Shown here: in pieces, positions 16,800-24,142 of the stretch
Numbering within the stretch: position 1 is the first letter of the stretch
How the letters are laid out: each line of letters starts with the position of its first letter
Made by a program: the position numbers and the translations under genes
Notes under the pieces: generated by a model
The model's input: the letters and a program-made list of their open reading frames with translations, nothing else
The model's database searches: none
Told to the model about the DNA's origin: nothing
NCBI RefSeq assembly: GCF_016124105.1
Contig: NZ_JADGMQ010000001.1
Span: 124,001 to 188,000, forward strand
Direction of reading: 5' to 3'
DNA from: Aquamicrobium zhengzhouense
GTDB taxonomy: Bacteria; Pseudomonadota; Alphaproteobacteria; Rhizobiales; Rhizobiaceae
Length of the DNA stretch: 64,000 nucleotides

Positions 16800-18365
16800 A
16801 TGGAAGACAATCTGATCGGGGAACAGGATGTCGGCGGCGGACGCCGCGCGCGCGGCGGTGCGGCAGCACGGCGAGCGGCGCGTACGAGCGGAAGCGCCGG
16901 TACACAGCTGACATATATCAAGCGCGAAGTCCCCGTTTACGAGGTTTTAAACGAAGAAGGGCTGGCTCTCATCGAGGCCAATGCCGACACGATACTTGAG
17001 GAAGTCGGCATCGAATTTCGTGACGATGCAGAAGCCTTGGCAATGTGGAAGGAAGCTGGTGCGGATGTGCGCGGAGAGCGTGTGCATTTCCCGAAGGGGC
17101 TCCCGCGTTCGCTTCTGAAGACGGCACCGTCCACCTTCACCCAGCATGCCCGCAATCCCGAACGTTCAGTTCAGATTGGCGGAAATGCTACGGTATTTGC
17201 TCCGGTTTACGGCCCGCCCTTCGTCCGCGACCTCGATGGCAACCGGCGCTATGCCACGATCGAAGACTTTCGCAATTTTGTGAAGCTGGCCTACATGGCG
17301 CCGTCGATCCACCATTCGGGTGGAACGGTTTGTGAGCCCGTCGATGTGCCGGTCAACAAGCGTCACCTCGATATGCTGCTGGCGCATATGACGCTGTCAG
17401 ACAAGCCATTCATGGGGTCGGTCACCGCGCCTGAGCGCGCCGAAGACACGGTCTCGATGGCCAAGATCTTGTTCGGCGAGGAGTTTGTCGACCAAAACAC
17501 TGTTGTCATCAACCTGATCAACGCCAATTCGCCCATGGTCTTCGATGACACCATGCTTGGCGCGTTGAAAGTCTATGCGCGCAACAATCAGGCGTGCATC
17601 GTGACGCCGTTTATCCTGGCTGGAGCCATGAGCCCAGTGACCGTGGCCGGTACCTTGACGCAGGTTCTCGCGGAAGTTCTGGCCGGTGCCTCCTTTACCC
17701 AGCTTGTACGGCCGGGTGCTCCGGTGGTGTTCGGTACCTTTGCCTCGTCGATCTCGATGCAGTCGGGTGCGCCGACGTTCGGGACGCCGGAGCCGACGCT
17801 TGTTTCGTATGGTGCAGCACAGCTGGCACGCCGGCTTGGTCTGCCCTTCCGAACCGGCGGATCGCTTTGTGCGGCAAAAATTCCGGACGCGCAGGCCGCT
17901 TATGAGAGCGCGAACACGCTGAATTCGACATTGCTCGCAGGTACTAATTTCGTGCTGCACGCGGCGGGCTGGCTGGAGGGCGGTCTTGCCTCCTGCTACG
18001 AGAAATTCATGATGGACATTGACCAGCTGGGTATGGCCCAGAAGATGGCCCAGGGCGTTGATCTCTCGGAAAACGGCCAGGCGATGGATGCCATCCGAGA
18101 AGTCGGACCCGGCAGCCACTACCTTGGGTGCTCACACACACAGGCGAACTTCCAAACCGCGTTCTATCGCTCCAGCATTGCCGACAACAACTCCTACGAA
18201 CAATGGCAGGCGGAGGGACAGAAGACCGCATCCCAGAGGGCGAACGAGCTGGCACGTCGCTGGCTTGAGAACTACGAGGGGCCGCAGCTTGACGCGGGCA
18301 TCGCCGAAGGTCTGAAAGACTTTATCGCCCGCAAGAAGGAGTCGATGCCTGACGCGTTCACTTGA
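16800..18365 (+). CDS. MttB-family (COG5598) methyltransferase without pyrrolysine
   Basis: The protein has 521 residues, with no in-frame amber codon, so it belongs to the non-pyrrolysine MttB superfamily that includes MtgB (glycine betaine) and other quaternary-amine:corrinoid methyltransferases. ATG 16800 has AGGGA upstream. The body shows YIKREVPVYEVLNEEGLALIE, FRNFVKLAYMAPSIHHSGG and the barrel segment FGTFASSISMQSGAPTFGTPE typical of the family. A Gly/Arg-rich N-terminal tail (residues 15-28) precedes the barrel. It is divergent from the corrinoid-protein gene, with about 250 bp between them. Expected reaction: demethylation of a quaternary amine such as glycine betaine onto the corrinoid protein, giving dimethylglycine for the nearby flavoprotein. 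The exact substrate is inferred. Confidence 0.88.
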   Translation: MEDNLIGEQDVGGGRRARGGAAARRAARTSGSAGTQLTYIKREVPVYEVLNEEGLALIEANADTILEEVGIEFRDDAEALAMWKEAGADVRGERVHFPKGLPRSLLKTAPSTFTQHARNPERSVQIGGNATVFAPVYGPPFVRDLDGNRRYATIEDFRNFVKLAYMAPSIHHSGGTVCEPVDVPVNKRHLDMLLAHMTLSDKPFMGSVTAPERAEDTVSMAKILFGEEFVDQNTVVINLINANSPMVFDDTMLGALKVYARNNQACIVTPFILAGAMSPVTVAGTLTQVLAEVLAGASFTQLVRPGAPVVFGTFASSISMQSGAPTFGTPEPTLVSYGAAQLARRLGLPFRTGGSLCAAKIPDAQAAYESANTLNSTLLAGTNFVLHAAGWLEGGLASCYEKFMMDIDQLGMAQKMAQGVDLSENGQAMDAIREVGPGSHYLGCSHTQANFQTAFYRSSIADNNSYEQWQAEGQKTASQRANELARRWLENYEGPQLDAGIAEGLKDFIARKKESMPDAFT

Positions 18366-18461
18366 AAAGAGCCCGAATCAGGCCGGGCTAAAGTGGCCAA
18401 CATTATTCATAAGGAAGTCTGGCGCAGCGCCTTTCGCGATCCGGACAGTGGGAGGCGTTGA

Positions 18462-19118
18462 TTGCCCAAGGATGTCGCCGAACTGGCAATAGCGTTGTCA
18501 GCGTCGGGACTTTCGTTGAGAAGTGTCGTTCGTCTTGAAGCGGGCGAGTGGCAGAGTGCCCGTGCAGTAGCCCTCATCGGAAATGAGGGCGCTGCCTATT
18601 GGCACCATTTCCAGAACTGGTGTGATGACCAGACGGAGAGCGTCGAAAATCCGCTCGACAGCTGGTCACGTCAGGTCATCAACGAGGTAGCCAACCGTTT
18701 CGGCGGGGTGGTCCTCATGCCTAATGATCGACCGTATCCACCTTTTCAGCGATGGGCAATGAAAGCTCATGGACTTCGTCCGTCGCCAATCGGGCCGCTG
18801 ATCGATGCGCGTTTCGGGCTATGGCATGCTTATCGAGGCGCGATCCTGTTCGATGATGATATTCTGATTCAAGACGCTGAGGATCAGATTCATCCTTGCG
18901 GCGTATGTGCTGGAAAATACTGCGTTAAGTCGTGTCCCGTAGGGGCGTTCGATGGAGGCGTATTCGACTATGCGCGCTGTCTGGCACACGTCCGTGGCCC
19001 CAACGCGGGCGAATGCCGGCACAAATGTATCGCGAGGAATGCTTGCCCCGTCGGACCGGAATGGCGGTATCCCGATCACGTTCAGGCGTTCCACCAGAAG
19101 GTGTTTGCAGGTCTTTGA
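18462..19118 (+). CDS. 4Fe-4S ferredoxin-type protein (possible electron donor)
   Basis: The protein has 218 residues. The start is TTG 18462, chosen because GGAGG sits six bases upstream. The N-terminal 140 residues resemble no catalytic domain I can name. The C-terminal part has a ferredoxin motif with Cys146, 149, 154 and 158 (CGVCAGKYCVKSCP) and a second set Cys173, 185, 189 and 195 (ending NACPVGPEW), so two 4Fe-4S clusters are likely; the pattern recalls QueG-type ferredoxin domains. It follows the MttB-family gene by 96 bp on the same strand. A role in feeding electrons to corrinoid reactivation is inference from position. Confidence 0.75.
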   Translation: MPKDVAELAIALSASGLSLRSVVRLEAGEWQSARAVALIGNEGAAYWHHFQNWCDDQTESVENPLDSWSRQVINEVANRFGGVVLMPNDRPYPPFQRWAMKAHGLRPSPIGPLIDARFGLWHAYRGAILFDDDILIQDAEDQIHPCGVCAGKYCVKSCPVGAFDGGVFDYARCLAHVRGPNAGECRHKCIARNACPVGPEWRYPDHVQAFHQKVFAGL

Positions 19119-19264
19119 GCAGACGTCACATCCGCATCTCATCGCCGGGATATGATGTCAGGAGAGCATTCTCTCACGACATGGCGGAACATCCTTTAAG
19201 TTGTTCCACGCATATTTTTTGCTCGGGACCCAAGGATTGGCGTGCATGACTCGTCCTACCGTTG

Positions 19265-19819
19265 ATGATGGCACTCGCGCAGATGGAACAGAGCTTGGCT
19301 GACCGGGAATTGGCGCGCGCCGCAGGTCGTGGCGACCGTGCAGCTTTCGCCGCTTTGGTCGAACGTCATTACGACTTCATTTATCGTGTCAGCTGGCGGC
19401 TGACCGGTAGCAGGACTGAGGCCGAAGACATTGCGCAGGATGTCTGCGCCCGGTTGGGGGTGGCGATCCGGACCTATCGCGCTGATAGCGCATTTACGAC
19501 CTGGCTCTACGCGATCATCACCAACGCTGTGCGCGATGCGGGACGAAAACGCGTGCGTGAGGGCGAAAAAATATCGGCATGGGCGCGTGATCTCTCAATC
19601 ACGGATACAGGTCCCGGAGATGGCCCTGCTGAGGCGCTCTGGGCTGCCGTGCGCGGATTGCCTGCGAAGCAGCAGGAAGCTGTGACCCTCGTTTACGGAG
19701 AGGGACTGTCTCACGCGCGGGCAGCTGAAATCATGGCTGTCTCGGAGACGACCGTCTCCTGGCATATTCATGAAGCGAAAAAGCGGCTGAAACAGATCGT
19801 TTCGGTCGGGGATGCTTGA
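19265..19819 (+). CDS. ECF (extracytoplasmic function) RNA polymerase sigma factor
   Basis: The protein has about 184 residues. Region 2 reads AAFAALVERHYDFIYRVSWRLTGSRTEAEDIAQDVCARL and region 4 ends with GEGLSHARAAEIMAVSETTVSWHIHEAKKRL, both canonical. Two consecutive ATGs (19265, 19268) are candidate starts; no clear Shine-Dalgarno is visible. The stop codon is 2 bp before the start of the VWA gene, so the two are one operon. No separate anti-sigma gene is present. ECF factors direct RNA polymerase to stress or envelope promoters. Confidence 0.92.
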   Translation: MMALAQMEQSLADRELARAAGRGDRAAFAALVERHYDFIYRVSWRLTGSRTEAEDIAQDVCARLGVAIRTYRADSAFTTWLYAIITNAVRDAGRKRVREGEKISAWARDLSITDTGPGDGPAEALWAAVRGLPAKQQEAVTLVYGEGLSHARAAEIMAVSETTVSWHIHEAKKRLKQIVSVGDA

Positions 19820-19821
19820 TC

Positions 19822-21786
19822 ATGGCAAACAAGCTGAATGACGATTTCGATATTCTGCGTAGCACCAAGGTGCCGCAGCCGAGCAAGGAGGCACGTGATC
19901 GCGCGCTTCACGCAGCGCTGGCAGCGTTTGATGACGCCGCTGAAAATAATGCGCCGCGCACCCAAGGAAATGCGAGTGGCGGACGTCTTACCGACAGAAC
20001 ATTTCGTTTCTGGAGGGAAGTCATGCAGAAGAAATTGATCGCAGTGCCAGCTTTCGCCGGGCTCGTTGCGCTGCCAATCGCAGGCGTCATCGGGTGGCAG
20101 CTGATGGACGAGCTTCGTCCGGACATGACTTTGCCCAATGATGGTGCGTCTAGCGAGGCAGCTGAGACCACAGCCAGCGGCCACTTGGGGCGACGTGTTG
20201 CGCCGCAAAGTGCGATCGTTGAGGATAGCGGAGCATTTGTTCCGAGCGCGATCAGTCCCCGGAGCGTCATCTCGGGCGAAGCGCTGATCGAGCGCTCTGC
20301 ACGGCCAGGCTATTTGCCGCAGCCAGTGCCGATGATGGTGCCTTCATCGGCGCCAAGTGACGGAAGAGAGCGCTTTGCGAACGGCGACACGAACCCGTTG
20401 AAAGTGACTGCTGAAGCACCAGTGTCGACCTTTTCGATCGACGTGGACACAGCCTCATACGCGTTCGTTCGTCGATCGCTGCGAGAAGGGGTGCTTCCAC
20501 TGCCTGAAAGCGTGCGGGTCGAAGAGCTGATCAACTATTTTCCTTACGACTGGCAGGGGCCGTCGAGCGCATCGGTCCCCTTCAACACGCGCATCACCGT
20601 CATGCCGACGCCATGGAATGAGAACACGCAGCTGATGCACGTCGCCATCAAGGGCTACGAGATTAACCAGACGGCAAAACCTCGATCGAATCTGGTGTTT
20701 CTCGTCGACGTTTCCGGGTCGATGAACGAACCGGACAAGTTGCCGCTGCTGAAAAACTCTTTCCGGCTTTTGCTGGACAAGCTCGATAGCGACGACACGG
20801 TGTCGATCGTAACCTATGCGGGAAGGGCGGGGACTGCGCTTGAGCCGACAAAGGTGTCGGAGAAGCAGAAGATTCTTCAGGCGCTCGATCACCTTGAGGC
20901 AGGGGGAAGCACCGCTGGCGAGGATGGGCTGCGGCAGGCCTATCAGCTGGCGGAATCCTCGTTCGTTGAGGGCGGCGTCAATCGTGTCATGCTGGCGACG
21001 GATGGCGACTTCAACGTCGGACAAACCAGCGATGATGATCTCAAGCGGCTTATCGAGGACAAGCGAGAGAGTGGCGTCCTCCTCTCTGTGCTCGGTTTTG
21101 GCCGCGGCAATCTCAACGACAGGATGATGCAGACCATCGCTCAAAACGGCAATGGCATTGCCGCCTACATCGATACCCTGTCCGAGGCCGAAAAGGTGTT
21201 GGTTCAGGAAGCTTCATCCAGCCTTTTCACAATCGCGCAGGACGTGAAGGTTCAGGTCGAATTCAACCCGCAGCAGGTCGCAGAGTACCGCCTCATTGGT
21301 TACGAGACGCGTGCTCTTGCGCGCGAGGATTTCAATAATGATCGGGTTGATGCCGGAGATATCGGCTCAGGTCACAGCGTCACAGCGATCTATGAGATTA
21401 CGCCTGTCGGCAGTCCTGCCCGCATGACAGATGAGTTGCGCTATGGCGGGGCGCGAACGCAAGGCAGCCCTGCCGGCGAAATGGAAGAACTTGCCTTCGT
21501 CAAATTGCGCTACAAGCAACCGGGAGAGGCGCATAGCAAGCTGATCGAGACGCCGGTGACTGAAGATAATGTCGTTGCTCGTTTTGACGAAGCTGGTGAG
21601 AGCGAGCGCTTTTCCGCTGCGGTTGCCGCGTTCGGCCAGAAACTCCGTCGTTCGTCCGACCTCTCGAGCTTCGGCTATGATCAGATCATCGATATTGCGA
21701 ACGCGTCCCGCGGCGCTGACCCTTATGGCTATCGAGCGGAGTTTTTGTCGCTGGTCCGGCTGGCCGCCGCGTTGGACACAAAATAG
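19822..21786 (+). CDS. VWA (YfbK-type) protein with N-terminal anti-sigma-like segment
   Basis: The protein has 654 residues from ATG 19822. Residues 1-70 are hydrophilic and cytoplasmic, a single membrane helix lies at about 72-92, and the rest is periplasmic. It contains a YfbK_N-like region (STFSIDVDTASYAFVRRSL), a von Willebrand A domain with the MIDAS motif DVSGS (Asp296, Ser298, Ser300) and ATDGDFNVG, and a C-terminal DUF3520-like part. E. coli YfbK is a lipoprotein, whereas this homologue is anchored by a transmembrane helix with a cytoplasmic head, a layout expected of an anti-sigma factor. Being 2 bp downstream of the ECF gene supports such a role. The anti-sigma function is inference. 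Confidence 0.88.
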   Translation: MANKLNDDFDILRSTKVPQPSKEARDRALHAALAAFDDAAENNAPRTQGNASGGRLTDRTFRFWREVMQKKLIAVPAFAGLVALPIAGVIGWQLMDELRPDMTLPNDGASSEAAETTASGHLGRRVAPQSAIVEDSGAFVPSAISPRSVISGEALIERSARPGYLPQPVPMMVPSSAPSDGRERFANGDTNPLKVTAEAPVSTFSIDVDTASYAFVRRSLREGVLPLPESVRVEELINYFPYDWQGPSSASVPFNTRITVMPTPWNENTQLMHVAIKGYEINQTAKPRSNLVFLVDVSGSMNEPDKLPLLKNSFRLLLDKLDSDDTVSIVTYAGRAGTALEPTKVSEKQKILQALDHLEAGGSTAGEDGLRQAYQLAESSFVEGGVNRVMLATDGDFNVGQTSDDDLKRLIEDKRESGVLLSVLGFGRGNLNDRMMQTIAQNGNGIAAYIDTLSEAEKVLVQEASSSLFTIAQDVKVQVEFNPQQVAEYRLIGYETRALAREDFNNDRVDAGDIGSGHSVTAIYEITPVGSPARMTDELRYGGARTQGSPAGEMEELAFVKLRYKQPGEAHSKLIETPVTEDNVVARFDEAGESERFSAAVAAFGQKLRRSSDLSSFGYDQIIDIANASRGADPYGYRAEFLSLVRLAAALDTK

Positions 21787-21800
21787 TAGCGAGAAAACGA

Positions 21801-21837
21801 CCGGTGGTGCCGAAGGACAACTCTCCGGGACCACCGG
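21801..21837 (-). terminator. Hairpin terminator for the homocysteine methyltransferase gene
   Basis: A perfect 8-bp stem (21801-21808 with 21830-21837) is followed, on the minus strand, by TCGTTTTCTC. It lies downstream of the minus-strand stop at 21907 and also separates it from the convergent VWA gene. Confidence 0.5.
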
Positions 21838-21906
21838 ACAAAAGAAAGAGCGCGGCGACGATGCCAGCAGCAAGTCGGAAGCCGCTAGAAATACTCTACC
21901 GCTTGT

Positions 21907-22923
21907 TCAGTGTCGGGCGCGGCGCCGTTCTCGGCGTGAGGCCCCCTCGATTGCGCCGCTCTGATTTGCCTGTTTGTTACGGAGCGGTCCGATGGATGTC
22001 ACGATCTCGTCGACGTCCGGCCGCTCGCCACCGCGAACGTAATGATCCAATGCGTCGCGCATTGCTCGCAAATGTTCGCAAGATGTGCCACAGCACCCCC
22101 CGATGATCGATGCACCGGCGTCAAACGCCATGCAGGCATATCTCGCCATCAATTCTGGCGTGCCAGAGTAGGCAATCTCGGTTCCGCGGAATTCCGGAAT
22201 GCCGCAATTTCCCTTGACCACGATGATCGCGTCGGACTTTGCCTCGCTCATATCAAGCAATGAAGCGAGAATGTCGGAAGCCCCCACGCCGCAATTGGCT
22301 CCGACGGCGACAGGTGGCGCGAGGCCATCAACAACGCTGTGGATGTCTCGTGGGGCAAGGCCCATCATGGTGCGCCCGGCGGTGTCGAACGACCCCGTGT
22401 AGACGTAAGGAAGTCCAACGCGAACCGCGGCTTCCGCGGCCGCCCGGATTTCACCCGGAGCAGACATCGTCTCGATCCAGGCAACTTCAGCGCCGCCAGC
22501 TTTCAATCCTTCGATCTGCTCTGCAAACGCTGCGACCGCTTCATCGTGGGTGAGAGCCCCAAGCGGTTCCAAAAGCTCCCCCGTCGGGCCGACTGATCCT
22601 GCGACTATGACCTTGCGGTCCGCCCTGTCCGCGACGGAACGGGCTATCTCTGCCGCCTTGCGGTTAAGCTCATGTACCCGGTCTTGGGCATGGTGCAGCT
22701 TCAGTCGATGGCGAGTGCCGCCAAAGGAGTTCGTCAGGATGATGTCCGCGCCAGCATCAACGAAGCCCTGATGCAGGGTGACGATTTTTTCCGGGGCATT
22801 GTCGTTCCAAAGTTCAGGTGCCTCTCCTGATGTTAGTCCCATCGCAAACAGGCTTGTCCCGGTTGCACCATCGGCGAGCAGCACACCTTTTTGGGCAAGG
22901 AGTTCGTGGATCGGGTTGGGCAT
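21907..22923 (-). CDS. Homocysteine S-methyltransferase family protein (MetH-N / BHMT-like)
   Basis: The protein has 338 residues from ATG 22923; GGAGG five bases upstream decides this over the GTG at 22926. The Hcy-methyltransferase barrel shows VLLADGATGTSLF, ILTNSFGGTRHRL, GSVGPTGELLEPLG, and the zinc ligands in GANCGVG and IIGGCCGTS. It methylates homocysteine to methionine, using either betaine directly (BHMT-type) or a methyl-corrinoid protein (MetH N-terminal-type). With stand-alone methyl-THF and B12 modules nearby, the second use is likely. The C-terminus ends in an Arg-rich tail (SRRERRRARH, bases 21910-21939). A palindrome almost identical to the 14541 site lies 32 bp upstream. No other MetH is in the window. 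Confidence 0.9.
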   Translation of the reverse strand: MPNPIHELLAQKGVLLADGATGTSLFAMGLTSGEAPELWNDNAPEKIVTLHQGFVDAGADIILTNSFGGTRHRLKLHHAQDRVHELNRKAAEIARSVADRADRKVIVAGSVGPTGELLEPLGALTHDEAVAAFAEQIEGLKAGGAEVAWIETMSAPGEIRAAAEAAVRVGLPYVYTGSFDTAGRTMMGLAPRDIHSVVDGLAPPVAVGANCGVGASDILASLLDMSEAKSDAIIVVKGNCGIPEFRGTEIAYSGTPELMARYACMAFDAGASIIGGCCGTSCEHLRAMRDALDHYVRGGERPDVDEIVTSIGPLRNKQANQSGAIEGASRRERRRARH

Positions 22924-22954
22924 CACGGCCTCCGCCTCTAGTTGGATGAATAAT

Positions 22955-22976
22955 GATATAAAGAAATGCTTATGTC
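22955..22976. promoter_or_regulatory. Palindrome operator, copy 2
   Basis: GATATAA-N8-TTATGTC with the same arm length and spacer as the 14541 site; one arm base differs. Flanking identity extends on both sides (TGATATAA at the left, TGCTTATRTCG at the right). It lies 32 bp upstream of the homocysteine methyltransferase start, overlapping its expected promoter. Confidence 0.65.
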
Positions 22977-23173
22977 GTCAATTATAAATCAGTGCTGCGC
23001 TGTGGTCACCGAAAAAACAGTAAAAATCAAAAGAGTTTGAAGCGACGTGTCTTGACATTCATGAAGTTGCCAAGCAGCGGACGAAAAAAAATAAAACAAC
23101 GAAATCCGCTACTTATTAGGGAACCACTCGCGCCCTGCCGAGTTCGATGCTGTCACAGGACAGGAGTGTTGAC

Positions 23174-23392
23174 GTGAAGAGGATTTCGGTTGCTTCTTTT
23201 GCAGAGCAGGCCATCGCGGAGAGTAGGTCGCGTCTGATTTCGGTCCCGAACGTGGTTGCAGGCATCCGCGAGCGAATTCCCGGCTGTGAGCACACTGATG
23301 AGGAGCTCGCCCATATAGTCTCTATGATCGCGATCAATCGCGGTTGCCAGCTCTCATACGTTCGAGCGATTGGCTACGAGCCGGTCAGGTAG
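23174..23392 (+). CDS. Small hypothetical protein
   Basis: The protein has 72 residues. The start is GTG 23174, supported by AGGAG seven bases upstream; an in-frame ATG at 23147 lacks a ribosome site. The product (KRISVASFAEQAIAE, then PNVVAGIRERIPGCEHTDEEL, then SMIAINRGCQLSYV) is predicted helical, has two Cys and no signal peptide. I do not recognise a family. A strong terminator follows by 21 bp, so it is a monocistronic real gene. It is divergent from the homocysteine methyltransferase, with about 250 bp between, but a link is not shown. Confidence 0.7.
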   Translation: MKRISVASFAEQAIAESRSRLISVPNVVAGIRERIPGCEHTDEELAHIVSMIAINRGCQLSYVRAIGYEPVR

Positions 23393-23413
23393 TTTTCAGC
23401 ATGCTAAGAAGTT

Positions 23414-23446
23414 GACGCGGCGCGAAATCGCCGCGTCTCTTTTTTC
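23414..23446 (+). terminator. Rho-independent terminator
   Basis: A perfect 9-bp stem (23414-23422 with 23429-23437), CGAAAT loop and TCTTTTTTCC tail. It ends the small gene at 23174-23392. Confidence 0.9.
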
Positions 23447-23455
23447 CGTGCGTGT

Positions 23456-23833
23456 CTAGTCCGCGGTGGCGAGATGCCAGACCCCTCCAACCCCGTCGCC
23501 GGTGGTATCGCCAGGCTGCTTGTCATCCACCCAGGTGTAGAGCGGTTTGCCCTTGTAAGCCCACATCTTCGTGCCGTCGGTTGCGTCGACAATGGACCAG
23601 TCGCCTTCGGCGGTTGCGCCTTCTTCTGCTTTGAAGGCGGGCCACTTCTCGAGACAGGCTGCATCGCAATTTGATTTGCCCGCCTCGTCCTTGTCGAATG
23701 TGTAGAGCGCCATGCCATTTTGGTCTGTGTAGACTTTTGCGTCGCCAATGGTCTGCACCTTGGCCGGCTCGGCTGCATAAGCGCTGGAGATGCCGATAAG
23801 CACTGCAGCGAATGTGGTGATCGCAACTTTCAT
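23456..23833 (-). CDS. Exported PF03640 (COG4315) repeat protein
   Basis: The protein has 125 residues from ATG 23833, preceded by GGGAGGAG. A signal peptide of about 22 residues ends at AYAAEP. The mature part contains two copies of the secreted repeat: GMALYTFDKDEAGKSNC...CLEKWPA and GKPLYTWVDDKQPGDTTGDGV. The family (Lipoprotein_15, PF03640) is periplasmic or surface-located and of unknown function. The Cys pair in the first repeat could form a disulfide. It converges on the small gene across the terminator at 23414. Confidence 0.85.
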   Translation of the reverse strand: MKVAITTFAAVLIGISSAYAAEPAKVQTIGDAKVYTDQNGMALYTFDKDEAGKSNCDAACLEKWPAFKAEEGATAEGDWSIVDATDGTKMWAYKGKPLYTWVDDKQPGDTTGDGVGGVWHLATAD

Positions 23834-24142
23834 AGGAACTGCTCCTCCCGCGAGCGTGATCGGGGTCAATCGCCGATCAACCTGACGAACGAACAGAGCA
23901 ACTTCATGTTCCGGTAATCACGTACACTTGTTGAGATGTAGAAAGCCGGGCTATGCTGCAATCATGACGATAAGACTGCATCATATCGAGGCGGAACGTA
24001 TCGCGGTGAAGCCGTCAGCTCGGACCCGCCATTCCGAGTTGCTGATCCTTTGCGCCCGGATCGGGTACTCGCCCCCTTCGTTCGATTGAATTTTCGCTCG
24101 GCAGCAAGCTGCCGCACCGATTCAATTGATGCGAGAAATCCC
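23834..24142. other. Intergenic control region, 309 bp
   Basis: This region separates the divergent PF03640 gene and the class-III aminotransferase. It holds the GGGAGGAG ribosome site of the former. The upstream in-frame extension of the aminotransferase (24050-24142) has no family match. I see no other gene, clear palindrome or consensus promoter. Confidence 0.5.

Noticed and set aside
17397-18119. 240-residue frame antisense to the MttB-family gene
   Set aside because: It has no known domain and lies entirely opposite a conserved gene.
16800-18365. Pyrrolysine-containing MttB
   Set aside because: The frame has no internal amber codon, so it is the non-pyrrolysine type.
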